Source: Reichenbachiella carrageenanivorans | GTDB lineage: Bacteria > Bacteroidota > Bacteroidia > Cytophagales > Cyclobacteriaceae | Length of the DNA stretch: 64,000 nt | NCBI RefSeq assembly: GCF_025639805.1 | Contig: NZ_CP106735.1 | Span: 4,621,501-4,685,500, forward strand | Direction of reading: 5' to 3' | Shown: in pieces, positions 19,549 to 30,000 of the stretch | How positions within the stretch are numbered: the first letter of the stretch is position 1 | How the letters are laid out: every line of letters starts with the position of its first letter | Notes under the pieces: generated by a model | What the model was told of the DNA's origin: nothing | What the model saw: the letters and a program-made list of their open reading frames with translations, nothing else | The model's database searches: none | Made by a program: the position numbers and the translations under genes

Positions 19549-21012
19549 TCAAAGCTTTACTCCTGTTCCTTGCATCAGAGGATCATGGTCCCATAAGATA
19601 TACCAAGGGTCTTTTGTTTTCCTTTGAAAGTCTTTCAATTTTGTCTTCATCTCTTCCAATAGCGTCGCATGTACTTCGCTTAATGCTAGGTTATTTACTT
19701 CATCTGGATCTGAGGCCAGATCGTACAACTCGAATTCGGCACGATGCAGATAGTCATCTACAGTTCGCTTTCCAAAAAACTTAACATCCTCTCTATAGAT
19801 TCCCTGCCAAGTAGACGAGGCCCACAGATCAGAAGCAAAAGGATATGGCAACTGATAGGTCGCATTCCAGATCAATTTGTAATCTCCACTGCGAACTGCA
19901 CGCATCGGATAGTACATCGTGATTTCATGAAAAGTATGCGAAGCGTATATATTTCGTTTCATTTCATCTTTTTCTTTCGTCAAAATTTTATCGAAAGATC
20001 GGCCATGAAACTGTTCTTTGTCATATTCTACCTTAGCCATATCCAAGATAGTTGGCGTCAGGTCTACCCAAGAAATCATCGACTGATTTACGATCCCTTT
20101 TTGAGATCTAGTAGGGTCTTTGACTATACACGGCAACTTGATACCAGGCTCATATAGGGTGGTTTTGGCGCCAGGAAAGGCGATTCCATTATCGGAGATG
20201 TAAATGATGATGGTATCATCTGCTTTGCCTTCCTCCTCAAGCAATTGCATGAGTTTGCCTAGCCCTTGATCGATTCTGGAGACGCTCTGGTAGTATTGTG
20301 CAAGCTCTGCACGAGACTCTTTGGTATCTGGCAAAAAAGGTGGTACAATAACCTCATCAGGACTATATACTTCTTCCAAAACACCTGGATACCCCTCGCT
20401 TCTGTTTCCGAAATTATTAGGATCACTCCATACGTCAGGAGTGAACGGGTTGCCTCTATGCGGATCGCCCGTACAGAAATAGAGGAAAAAAGGATCTTCA
20501 CCACTAATTACACTTTTGCATTTTTCTGCCATAGCTACTGCACTCCTTTCATCTTCTTCCAACACCGTCCCAAATCGATATACCGACTCTGGCGCCAAGT
20601 GATATTTACCAATTCGTGCAGTCTGGTAGCCTGCCACCTGTAGCATGACTGGCAAAGACTGCACCTGATCGAAAGTACTAAAATGATGATAGTCGTGCGT
20701 ATGGCCATAAGATCCAGATGCATGCCCATACAAACCCGTAAGAATCACCGACCTACTTGCCGCACAACTGGCACTGGTACAATAGGCTCGATCGAAACGA
20801 ACACCTTCTCTGGCTAGTCGATCCATATTAGGTGTTTTTATTACTGCATTGCCATAGGCACCTATGGCGTCCGTACCATGATCATCTGCTACAAACAGGA
20901 TAATATTAGGCCTGGCAAGGTCAGCCGTAGTGGTATGGGATGTTTTCTTGTTAGAACATGCCACACTGAAGATGATTAAGAATAAATACAGATTCGATTT
21001 TATTAAATGCAT
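19549..21012 (-). CDS. S1-family sulfatase lipoprotein (lambda block, first)
   Basis: A 487-residue S1 sulfatase. The signal ends in the lipobox SVAC (Cys19). The formylglycine motif is C-A-A-S-R at Cys83 (ASCAASRSVILTGL). Active-site segments are NIILFVADDHGTDAIGAYG near 36-54 and IYISDNGIAFPGAKTTLYEP further on; the C-terminal ELYDLASDPDEVNNLA motif is present. It lies 93 bp upstream of the lambda-carrageenase gene and 72 bp after the small beta-sandwich gene. This is the most divergent of the three sulfatases in the block, which fits each one attacking a different sulfate ester. Specificity is inferred from context only. Confidence 0.93.
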   Translation of the reverse strand: MHLIKSNLYLFLIIFSVACSNKKTSHTTTADLARPNIILFVADDHGTDAIGAYGNAVIKTPNMDRLAREGVRFDRAYCTSASCAASRSVILTGLYGHASGSYGHTHDYHHFSTFDQVQSLPVMLQVAGYQTARIGKYHLAPESVYRFGTVLEEDERSAVAMAEKCKSVISGEDPFFLYFCTGDPHRGNPFTPDVWSDPNNFGNRSEGYPGVLEEVYSPDEVIVPPFLPDTKESRAELAQYYQSVSRIDQGLGKLMQLLEEEGKADDTIIIYISDNGIAFPGAKTTLYEPGIKLPCIVKDPTRSQKGIVNQSMISWVDLTPTILDMAKVEYDKEQFHGRSFDKILTKEKDEMKRNIYASHTFHEITMYYPMRAVRSGDYKLIWNATYQLPYPFASDLWASSTWQGIYREDVKFFGKRTVDDYLHRAEFELYDLASDPDEVNNLALSEVHATLLEEMKTKLKDFQRKTKDPWYILWDHDPLMQGTGVKL

Positions 21013-21084
21013 ACGAGGCCTGTTTTAGTATCAAAAACGATTAGAAGGAGTAACTGTAGCGTTCAATTCGCCCTGAGGGCAAAG

Positions 21085-21636
21085 TCATTGCACCTTTGAG
21101 AGGGCTATATCATCAACATAAAAGGTTCCTGCACCTCCCCATTTAGGATTGGATGATACTGTAATAACCATCTTAGTCGCTGTATTCTCTTTGATTTCAA
21201 TCTCTTGGCTCAGTGTTACCCATTTCGATTTTTCTAGTCCTTTAAACGACCACTTAATCGGTGTAAATGGCTTGGCTAAATTGGTTCCAAACCCTACTGG
21301 TGCTTTTTCTTCCAACCATACCTTGAGAGTCATGTTGTACTTGCCGGGCTTCAACTTCACTTGGATAAATTCAGGGCTTGGTTTTCCCGAAACACCTTGG
21401 ACAGATACCGAATTGCCAGTCGCTTTACTAAAATCCTCACAGCTAAATTTAAGCGACCGCTCTCCTGTTGCTGATTTCTCGTCGGAAACAGACCAAAAAT
21501 CACGGTGCTGCACAAACCACTTTTGATCTCCTTCGAAGGAATAATAGTCCGTATCTAACAGGTTGGTTTGTGCCCAAGTAGACGTAGCTACTACCAATAG
21601 TATAAGTAAGGAAAGAGTTATTTTTTGCAACTTCAT
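21085..21636 (-). CDS. Secreted beta-sandwich (CBM-like) protein
   Basis: A 183-residue secreted protein with a signal peptide cleaved near TWAQ. The mature part is one beta-sandwich of the carbohydrate-binding type: YYSFEGDQKWF at the start, EKSATGERSLKFS, the central strand region FIQVKLKPGKYNMTLKVW, and the closing TFYVDDIALS that usually completes such jelly-roll domains. It has no enzyme motif, lipobox or T9SS tail. It leads the lambda-carrageenase transcript. Its first half is homologous to the N-terminus of the lambda-carrageenase and its second half to the 252-residue protein at 14.3-15.0 kb, so it represents the intact form of the module. A role in binding lambda-carrageenan is inferred. 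Confidence 0.75.
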   Translation of the reverse strand: MKLQKITLSLLILLVVATSTWAQTNLLDTDYYSFEGDQKWFVQHRDFWSVSDEKSATGERSLKFSCEDFSKATGNSVSVQGVSGKPSPEFIQVKLKPGKYNMTLKVWLEEKAPVGFGTNLAKPFTPIKWSFKGLEKSKWVTLSQEIEIKENTATKMVITVSSNPKWGGAGTFYVDDIALSKVQ

Positions 21637-21965
21637 AAGTTCAATTTTTAATGTAAATGTGTTTGACTAACACCATATGAAGTATTTACAAGCGTCCCTC
21701 CATATCGTGTTCGTGCAATAAATAAAAGAACAGGAAAAGTAGTGTATCCATCAATACATAACGTGTATCTACCCGTAACAATAAGGGGAAAGCAATTCAA
21801 AAAGCTGAGGAAATTAGGTTGTTTTGAGCTTTTTTATCGGCTGCTAAAACGTCCCTTATTCTGCAAAAGAAGCTAACTAAAAAAAGTCGCTCAACACAGG
21901 GAACGTTGAGCGACTTTACACACTAAGTATATGAACGAAAATATTTTTAACCCTCTTCTACAAAT
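21637..21965. other. Intergenic region: GH16 terminator and lambda-block leader
   Basis: This 329-bp AT-rich stretch has no credible gene. It holds the strong minus-strand terminator of the GH16 gene at 21883-21917. Below it lies the presumed promoter region of the lambda-carrageenan block, including a TGTTTTGA octamer at 21820-21827; I could not find a clean TAnnTTTG promoter. Confidence 0.6.
21883..21917 (-). terminator. Rho-independent terminator of the kappa-type GH16 gene
   Basis: A perfect 13-bp stem (AAAGTCGCTCAAC and GTTGAGCGACTTT) with a 9-nt loop is followed on the minus strand by a T run. It sits about 50 bp after the GH16 stop codon and separates the two carrageenase transcripts. 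Confidence 0.85.
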
Positions 21966-23459
21966 CTAGTTTTTAGCAAAACGAATGACAGAAGAATGAT
22001 CACTAGACTTGACTACGAGCAAATAAACCCCTGCATGAAGCGGGCTGATATCGATGGTGCTGACTCCATTTTTTGCCTGACGAGGCAGCTTTGCCCTGAC
22101 CTGCTCTACGCCTAGCAAGTTGTACACTACAAACTGAGCGTCTGGTGCTATCTCCCCTCTAATGGAAAGTTGATTCGTAGCAGGGTTAGGAAAAACAGCT
22201 AATCCTGTACTCGGCTCGCCAGACACATCCAATACAAGATCCGTCACATTGATATCTTTGATCTCCTCCATGGTCACGGTAGTACCGCCCCCGATGGTAC
22301 TCGTGGTCTCTGCAAGCAGCACATAGCTGTGCCCACTTGGCAGCTTACTGGTAAGCAAGATATCATCTGGTAATGCCAACGTGACCGACGACTCCCCTGC
22401 TACTCTGCCTGCAATGCTGGCATCTATCGTTTTGTATTCTTTGATCATGGCTCCACTAGCATCTTGCTGCTGGAGTCTCAGCACCAGTCCTTCTGCATCA
22501 GAAGGGATCTCATAGCCGCTGCCTGCATCATAGGCATAATCAAATATGATAGGAAAACTAGGTGAGTACTCCTTCTTGGCAATTTTGTCTCTATCGACTA
22601 CTATCTGCGCAGGAGCCTCCCATACCCTCACGTAGTCACAATACATCTCTGTAGGAAATCCTACTGGGCTCGTTGGTGTCTCTATCACTGTTCTGACGCC
22701 ATTAATATACTTTTCGTATGGGTTTCTCAAACCCATAGACACCGTGACATTCATTGGCAAATGCCAGTAAAGGTTGGCTTTTCGGCCACGTTCTACACCA
22801 TCTACATACCAGATAATAGAATCCTTTCGGTTCATTACCCCATAGGTATGATAATCGTCTCTTGGATCCCATGGCGCTTCCCAGGTATTTCTAGTCATCT
22901 CCTCATACCCTTGTCCAGGACGAATCCAAGTTAATTCCCCATCCTTAATAATTCTGGTATGTAGGTTCATCTCAATCGTTTTGAGTTCTCCTACAATTTG
23001 GAATATTTCTACTGCATCAATTTCACTATACTGGACACCCCCTTCCTCTGTGGGGGTAGGCTCTCCTTGGCTATAAAGCCAAAAGGCGGGTGCTTCTCCA
23101 GGCCAGTTTTGACAGGCTTTTATTTTGGCTTCGAAATACCCGTAGGTGATTTTTTTAGTGATTTGAACGATGCCTGATGTAAAATAATAGTTGACCCCTC
23201 CTCGCTGGTGAGGGTCATGCTTCATCTGCAAGGCCAAGACGGTGTCTTTAACATAGGCATTTTCTGGTTCCCAGGACCACGTACCCCAGTCGCCTACATT
23301 GTTGTTCCATTTGGCAGCATCCAATGTACCCGTATTGAATTCATCTGAGTAATCACTCAGGTAATCCCACGCCATATCTGTATGTGCCTCTGGCTTTTGA
23401 GCCTGTAGGCTATAGCCCTGAAGTAGGGTCAGTATTATCACAAAACTAATTTCCCTCAT
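21966..23459 (-). CDS. cgkA: GH16 kappa-carrageenase-like enzyme with T9SS tail
   Basis: A 497-residue secreted endo-hydrolase. Signal peptide (1-20), GH16 domain (about 30-275), a beta-rich linker domain, and a T9SS sorting tail (VFPNPATNQLSI ... VYLLVVKSSDHSSVIRF, in parts). The catalytic motif is E146-I-D148-A-V-E151. It follows the known kappa-carrageenase pattern closely: SDEFN, WSWEPENAYV, YFTSGIV, YGYFEAKIK, PAFWLYS, GGVQYSEID, KDGELTWIRPG, DPRDDYHTYGV, NLYWHLPMNVTVSMGLRNPY and FPTEMYCDYVRVW. Such enzymes cut beta-1,4 bonds in kappa-carrageenan or furcellaran. It lies 265 bp after the susC-susD-SGBP operon. Exact substrate (kappa, furcellaran, beta/kappa hybrid) cannot be decided from sequence. 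Confidence 0.87.
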   Translation of the reverse strand: MREISFVIILTLLQGYSLQAQKPEAHTDMAWDYLSDYSDEFNTGTLDAAKWNNNVGDWGTWSWEPENAYVKDTVLALQMKHDPHQRGGVNYYFTSGIVQITKKITYGYFEAKIKACQNWPGEAPAFWLYSQGEPTPTEEGGVQYSEIDAVEIFQIVGELKTIEMNLHTRIIKDGELTWIRPGQGYEEMTRNTWEAPWDPRDDYHTYGVMNRKDSIIWYVDGVERGRKANLYWHLPMNVTVSMGLRNPYEKYINGVRTVIETPTSPVGFPTEMYCDYVRVWEAPAQIVVDRDKIAKKEYSPSFPIIFDYAYDAGSGYEIPSDAEGLVLRLQQQDASGAMIKEYKTIDASIAGRVAGESSVTLALPDDILLTSKLPSGHSYVLLAETTSTIGGGTTVTMEEIKDINVTDLVLDVSGEPSTGLAVFPNPATNQLSIRGEIAPDAQFVVYNLLGVEQVRAKLPRQAKNGVSTIDISPLHAGVYLLVVKSSDHSSVIRFAKN

Positions 23460-23724
23460 CTCTTTCTTTTTTTAAACCTATTCTGTCCAATATTTGAAAT
23501 GGTTAAGCTGTCCTATTTTTAATTTTTCAAATAAACATCAAAGCACGTTAGATATATAAATGCCTTTTATCTTCAATCAGCACGAATTTATCTCATTGAA
23601 TATTTCACACTAAATACACCTAACTTCTCCTCTAGTTGTTTGTTTTCCATCCTGCTTTTAAGCCAAAAGCTTTCCTCTGCTTGTCAGAAGCAAAGGAAAG
23701 CTTAGTCAATATTAGTTTTCAATT

Positions 23725-25350
23725 TTATGGTCTAGGGTTCCATACTTCTAGTACCATGTCGTCGAGATAGAAAACCAAGTCCGTTGCTCCTGAATTGACA
23801 GGCGAAATGATCATGGTAGGCACTCCTTCTGATGCAGTGATATTAGCCGTGAATATTTGTTCGATCTGTACCCATTCTCCTATAGGCAAAGCAGTAGCAA
23901 ATCCTCCAGACCCATCAGTAAAAGCACACATAGGTGTCTGCTGTCCCCATGGGAACTGATAAGCAGCCATCCGCAACCTCATGAGACAGTTGCCCCCAGC
24001 TGGTGCACTCTCCACATACACCCATGCAGATTGACGTACCTGGATTTCATTGTCTGTAGTAAAAGTATGCACAGAACCATCTGATGCATTTTTAGGCATT
24101 ATACCTGTCGGTCCGTTGCCTGCATCTACTGTGATTTTCATACTCACCGTCCCTTCATGCACCTGTGTGGTACTGGTGACTGCCGTAAAATTATCATTGG
24201 CAGCAAGCCAACCATAAACATCTTGATCCACCCAATCTACAGCAGTAGTTTGCTCGAAACCATAATCCCAGTTACTATCCGCAAATAGGTTAGCGCCTTG
24301 ATGTTCCAAATCTTGATCGGTAAAAGCATCTGCCGCTTTGATATCAGCAGACATCAAAGTACCCGCTTTGAAAGAGACCGTCACCTCATCATCTGAGTAC
24401 ACTTCGTCATCTTTGAGCGTAAGCAGTACTACAGCTCCATTGTCTGGGTCTAAAGCCGCTCCTGAAACGACAGGGGTGATCACAGGCCCTGCTTTGGTGG
24501 CAATTTCTGCTGTAAAATCTGATGCACTCACTGAAGAAGACAATAAATCTCTAGAGTATTCTACAGCTATTTTCCCTTCTTTATCATAGATACTAATCAA
24601 ACTCACTGGATCTGGAGAACTGATCGTTTTGATGAAGTTGGTATAAGCAACAGTATCTGTACTCACTGGTTGTTCTCTTTTGAAGAAAACGGTCAGATCA
24701 TAAGTATCCAACCCTCCAAATTTGACATCAAAAGTATGGTTAACAACGTCTGCGTTAGACAAAGCTCCCCCATCAATGACTCCTGTGATATCTGTAGGAT
24801 CTCCTATGGCTTCATAAGAAAAACGTAAAGTAGAACCTGCAAATATCTCAGTTTGCGATTCACTTTCGAGTTTCACATCAGCACCGAGGGAGCCGTCTCT
24901 ATTCAGCAATTTGGCTGATAATTTTGTCACGTCTACCAATGGCAAAACAGTTACATTCAGCACCGTGTCCAAGACCATTCCTAATTTATCCACCCCTCTT
25001 TCGGCGTATGCAGAGTCACTAAACTCTTGGTGCAAACCCACTTGAAAGCTACCTGCTTCGGTAAAAAAAGCTGATACTTGTGCATCTGTGGTGGTTCCCT
25101 CCAGCTCTGCAGACTCTGGAAAACTCCATTCCCTCGAAGTCACTCCTTGAGATACATCTGCAAAGTCTATCCTGCCACCTACATTGACGGTATTGTCATT
25201 GGTAGCCTGATTGGTATAAAATACACGGTGACTTGGGTTTGTTCCCTTGGGTTCTATGTCTTCCTCACAACTACCAGCCACGAGCACCATCAGGCCTAAC
25301 GTGAGGAGCTTGAGGTGTTTATCTACTCTATTATTGATATATTTTTTCAT
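23725..25350 (-). CDS. Surface glycan-binding lipoprotein (SusE/F-like)
   Basis: A 541-residue lipoprotein with lipobox AGSC (Cys28) followed by acidic residues (CEEDIEP), which is the type of signal that sends Bacteroidota lipoproteins to the outer face of the cell. An Ig/PKD-like domain follows (FADVSQGVTSREWSFPES near 64-81), then further beta-sandwich domains, and a C-terminal carbohydrate-binding-like domain (about 355-541) closing with VFYLDDMVLEVW. It is the third gene of the susC-susD operon, 11 bp after susD, the usual place for a glycan-binding partner. No catalytic motif is seen. It probably binds carrageenan and hands it to SusCD. Confidence 0.8.
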   Translation of the reverse strand: MKKYINNRVDKHLKLLTLGLMVLVAGSCEEDIEPKGTNPSHRVFYTNQATNDNTVNVGGRIDFADVSQGVTSREWSFPESAELEGTTTDAQVSAFFTEAGSFQVGLHQEFSDSAYAERGVDKLGMVLDTVLNVTVLPLVDVTKLSAKLLNRDGSLGADVKLESESQTEIFAGSTLRFSYEAIGDPTDITGVIDGGALSNADVVNHTFDVKFGGLDTYDLTVFFKREQPVSTDTVAYTNFIKTISSPDPVSLISIYDKEGKIAVEYSRDLLSSSVSASDFTAEIATKAGPVITPVVSGAALDPDNGAVVLLTLKDDEVYSDDEVTVSFKAGTLMSADIKAADAFTDQDLEHQGANLFADSNWDYGFEQTTAVDWVDQDVYGWLAANDNFTAVTSTTQVHEGTVSMKITVDAGNGPTGIMPKNASDGSVHTFTTDNEIQVRQSAWVYVESAPAGGNCLMRLRMAAYQFPWGQQTPMCAFTDGSGGFATALPIGEWVQIEQIFTANITASEGVPTMIISPVNSGATDLVFYLDDMVLEVWNPRP

Positions 25351-25361
25351 GTCGCTTTCTG

Positions 25362-27086
25362 TTATAGTCCGTTGTTCAACTGAATTTCCAAAGTAGGAAT
25401 AGGCAAGTAATCGTGGGTAGCTGAATTATATGCTTCCACGTTATTCACATAGTCTAGTCTGAATGTCCCTCTGATGAAAAGTGGTGCCGCATTGTCTCCA
25501 CTGCCTCCATTAGTAGCAAAACGAGCCACTCGGATATCCTCCACCTTCTTTTGCTCATCTAGCATCTCTCTTACAATACCCCATCTTACGAGGTCGTTCC
25601 ACCTAGACCCTTCGAAACAAAGCTCTATTGGTCGCTCCACCATTCTGAGGTGAGTCAGTACATTGGCTGCGGTAGGCGTCACTTCTGGTCTGCTACCATA
25701 AGCCTCTCTACTCACATGCAACTGCGGTATCGTGCCGTTGGCATCGATATAATCATGAAGTGTAACCACGCCCGCTCTTTTGCGCACATTGTCGATATAC
25801 ACTATAGCTGTAGCCACATCTGGAGTGGCCTGCGACAATAAGGCTTCTGCGTACATCAAATACACATCTGCCAATCTAATCATGCGGTAATTGATAGATG
25901 ATCTGCCCTGTCCGCCTTCATTTTCTTGCCAGTTCCAATTGGTGTACTTCTTGATATAAGCGGTTTCGCCAAAGGACCACGGTTTGGTAGGATAATCAGC
26001 GCTCGTTTTATTATAATATAATCCCTCGAAATTTGAAGGAGCAATAGAAGCGTTGATTCTAGATGAGTGATCCGTAGATCCAGAAATAGAATCTGATAAA
26101 ATCACCTCATGTGCAAAATAAGTAGGAAGCAGCGTTCTGTACCCTCCCAATGCTTCTGGCACATAGAATCTAGTGATGTTCACGGTTTCTGTGCCTGATC
26201 CTCCAGCTGTATTATCTACCTGAAAAGCCAAGTTGTTTGGTGTACCACCATTATACTCTGCATTGAAGGGAACTTCAAAAATAGACTCTGCATTGAACTC
26301 TGTGTCTTGCTTGAAATTGTCCAATGGGTCTGGTACCAATGAATAGAGTCCCTCTGCTAGCAACTCCTCAAACTCTTTGGCAGCTTTTTCAAATTCCTTG
26401 TTGTACAAATACGTCTTTCCTAACATGGCTTTGGCAGCCCCCCAAGTGGCACGACCTAAGTTTTCACCTTCCCATTTCTTAGGCAAGTTTGCTACAGCAA
26501 ATTCTAAATCTGGAATAATCACACTATCCGTGACCTGCTGTATAGTAGAAAAAGGCAAATGAATGTCTTCTTTCAAACCTGACGCACTGGTAGTCAAAAC
26601 GGCACCTCCAAAATCGTTCGTTGTCTTGAAGTAATACACCGCCCTCAAGAATTTTGCTTGTGCCATGATTGCATTTTTGTCCTCCTCATCGAAGTTAGGA
26701 TCATCAATATCTGGCAGGTTATTGATCAACTGATTGGCTCTAAAAATTCCGATATAAGGCTCCGCATAGATTTGTCCGATAAGAGCATGATTGTCGCTGA
26801 TATTTAAATCATTCCATGACACCCAAGGGGTAAAAGTATTGGTAGCGTACATGTCGCTTCTCAAATTGCTAAAGCCCAAACCAGCCCCACTGATCGTATA
26901 GAACTGAAGTGCTCCATATACTGTAGTCAACGCGGCCTCTGCATCTCCTTGATTTTCCCAAAAGATATCAGCTGATATCGCATTGGGGTTCACTTCGTGC
27001 AAAAACGCATCCTCATCGCATGAAGTAGCTATAAAGCCTACAACTGCGAGTAGATATATTATATTTTTAATGTTTTTCATTGTCAA
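25362..27086 (-). CDS. susD: SusD/RagB-family lipoprotein (pair 2)
   Basis: A 574-residue SusD homologue with lipobox ATSC (Cys23) and an acid-rich start (CDEDAF) consistent with surface exposure. SusD signatures: NQGDAEAALTTVYGALQFY, AQAKFLRAVYYFKTTNDFGG, GAAKAMLGKTYLYN, NYRMIRLADVYLMYAEALL and the terminal YLPIPTLEIQLN. It binds the glycan over the mouth of SusC. It lies 13 bp after susC-2 and 11 bp before the glycan-binding lipoprotein. Given the GH16 kappa-carrageenase-like gene next door, carrageenan oligosaccharides are the likely ligand. Confidence 0.95.
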   Translation of the reverse strand: MTMKNIKNIIYLLAVVGFIATSCDEDAFLHEVNPNAISADIFWENQGDAEAALTTVYGALQFYTISGAGLGFSNLRSDMYATNTFTPWVSWNDLNISDNHALIGQIYAEPYIGIFRANQLINNLPDIDDPNFDEEDKNAIMAQAKFLRAVYYFKTTNDFGGAVLTTSASGLKEDIHLPFSTIQQVTDSVIIPDLEFAVANLPKKWEGENLGRATWGAAKAMLGKTYLYNKEFEKAAKEFEELLAEGLYSLVPDPLDNFKQDTEFNAESIFEVPFNAEYNGGTPNNLAFQVDNTAGGSGTETVNITRFYVPEALGGYRTLLPTYFAHEVILSDSISGSTDHSSRINASIAPSNFEGLYYNKTSADYPTKPWSFGETAYIKKYTNWNWQENEGGQGRSSINYRMIRLADVYLMYAEALLSQATPDVATAIVYIDNVRKRAGVVTLHDYIDANGTIPQLHVSREAYGSRPEVTPTAANVLTHLRMVERPIELCFEGSRWNDLVRWGIVREMLDEQKKVEDIRVARFATNGGSGDNAAPLFIRGTFRLDYVNNVEAYNSATHDYLPIPTLEIQLNNGL

Positions 27087-27099
27087 TTCGTTTTCTTAA

Positions 27100-30000
27100 T
27101 TAAAAACTTAACTCCATACCTATCATAAACTGACGCGTGATCGGGTAACTACCGACATCTACTCCTCTAGTAGTTAATCCATTACCCCCTACTTCAGGAT
27201 CGTATCCTTCGTACTTCGTGAACGTGAATGGATTCAATGAATTGAAATAAACCCTTAGGTTTTGGATTCCAATGTTTTGTAATGATTTGATATTGTAACC
27301 CAGAGAGAGCGTCCTGATTCTAAAATAAGTACCATCTTCTAAGAACTGATCTGACTGTGCTCTCACGTTGGGGTGAGAAAATGTTCTGTATACTGGTATA
27401 TCTGAATCTGGGTTTTGAGGACTCCACATATTGACCTGATCGAGATGTCTACCTCTGGCATATGCCGTCAACTTAGCCCCATTGTACACTTTGGCTCCGT
27501 ATGAAAAATAACCTTGCACAGCAAAATCGAAGTTTTTGTAGCCCAAGTTAATGTTGATACCACTTTCGAATTTTGGCATTCCAGAACCCATATATACACG
27601 ATCGTCTGAGTTGATCTCACTATTGGTCGTGTCTGTGTTTACATACCTCAAGTCACCCATTCTGGCATTCGGGTCGATCAAGAGGTATTCGTCTAGCTCT
27701 TCTTGGGTTTTGATTACCCCATCTGTAGGCACCAGAAAAAATGCACCTGCTGGATAGCCTACTGCGAAGAAAGTCGTGTTATCTACGTTGCCAAGTGTCT
27801 GAGCTGGCTGTCCGTCAGGGTAGCCTATGGTTACTCCTTCGCTCAATCGAGTGATCTCGTTTTTGTTGGTAGTAAATGTACCCGTGATCGAATAGGTCAG
27901 CCCAAAGCTTGTTTGGTTCTTGTAAGACACAGCCAATTCAAAGCCCCTGTTCGTCATGTTACCCACATTGACGGTTCGTTCTGAAAGCGCGGTCCAACCT
28001 GGGGCATGTGTACCTGATGATAATGGCAACTGCTCAGACAACAACATATCCTCTTTGTCATTGATATAATAATCTGCTGTAACCTGCAACCTGTTGTTCA
28101 AAATGGCAAGATCAAGTCCTACGTTTCTAGAAACCTGTGTTTCCCACCTAACGGTAGGGTCTACATATGACCTTTGGATCAGCCCACTGTATAACGCCTC
28201 CTCAGCTCCGAACAAATAGTTGACTCCTGACTGGATGGTAGGCACGGCCTGATAAGGAGGAATGTTGTTGTTGCCCACGGTACCATAACTTGCTCTAAAC
28301 CTTAAATCGTCCAAGAACCCACCGTTCATAAAGGCCTCTTCTGCGACATTCCACCCGACAGAAACAGAAGGGAAAAAGTCTTTGTTGAATCCCTCTAAGA
28401 AGTTGGATGTTCCGTCATAACGGAAGTTAGCAGAAATCAAGTACCTATCGTCGTAGTCATATTGTACTCTTACCATTTTACCAGACATGGTACTGGTGCT
28501 ATTGTTACTTACTGGATTACTCGTAGATGCCGCATTGCCTACTGTCTGAATCGAATTTCTAGAATCTGGCGACATCACCACGGCGACACCTACTGACTCC
28601 ACATTGTATTTTTCATAAGACAGTACGCCTGTGAAACCAAGGGTATGCTTGCCAAAATCCTTATTGTAAGACAAAACATTTTCCCATACTCTGTTGGTAT
28701 TCCACACATAATCTTCTCTTAAGGAAGCCGCCGAACGACCTGCTCCTTCATTCAGATTACCATCTCTGTCGTATACTAAATACTTAGGCTCAAATCTTTT
28801 TCTTTTACTAGTCAATGTATTTTGCCCAAGTCTAACTTCGTATGTCAATCCTTTCACTATTTCGTAGCTACCTCGAAGGGCAATATTGACTCTACTTGAT
28901 TTTGTTTCGTCCGTATTAGACAGACGTGCTGACAACTGGCTATAGTTGAATTCGTTACCTTCTGGCACCAAAACTCCGTCTCCAAATACTGGAAGGTCTA
29001 AAATAGGCGTACTCCAGGGTGCGTTTCTAATTGCGTTTTCGTAGAGACCGTATGGCTCGCGCTGACGAGTATCTTGTGTCACCCCAATACTGGAAAACAA
29101 TTTAAATTTCCCTGAAGTATAATTGCCTGTCAGGCGAGTAGATAGTCTATCATAGCCCGAATTGATCAACACTCCGTCTTGATTGAAGTAGTTGATGTTC
29201 GTATTAAAAGTCAGGTTTTCTTTACCTCCAGACACATTCAAATCATAGTTGCTGATGCTGGCGTTGTCATTTTGCACATCAGCTACAAAATCTGTATTGT
29301 TTTGTAATGCCTGCGGGTTTTGTCCTAGTACAGAAGGGTATCTGTTGTCTGCTGCTGTTCTGATTTCGTCTGCATAAAATTGCTGATGTGCGTCCATAAG
29401 CGGCGTACCTGATGTAATGTTCTGAATACCAGTGTAAGCATTGAAATTTACCCGCATCTGACCTGGCTTACCACCCTTGGTCGTAATGATGATTACCCCA
29501 TTAGACCCACGCACACCATATACTGCAGCCGACGCACCATCTTTCAATACATCGATCGTAGCGATCTGGCTCGGTGCAATGTTTGGGTTCTCTCTATAAG
29601 GAATACCGTCCACCACGTACAAGGGGCCGAGAGCGTTAGCATTCAATGATCCCACACCTCTAATCTGAATATTGGCTCCTGCGCCTGGTGCTCCACTGGA
29701 TGCTTGTACATTGACCCCTGCGATTTGTCCCTGAAGGGCATTGCCTAAATCAGGCGTTGGTACAGAGGCTATACGCTCTCCGCTCAACTGAGTCACTGCT
29801 CCTGTTACTTCTTTTTTCTTCTGCGTACCGTACCCTACGATAACCACCTCTTCTAAGGCCTGTATATCTGGCTCTAGCGATACATCGATCTGGGTTCTGC
29901 TGCCCACAGGCACTTCAGAAGACTTAAACCCTATATAACTATAGACCAGCACATCCTTTGCGGTGGCTTCTATCTTATAGTTACCATCTACATCGGAGAT

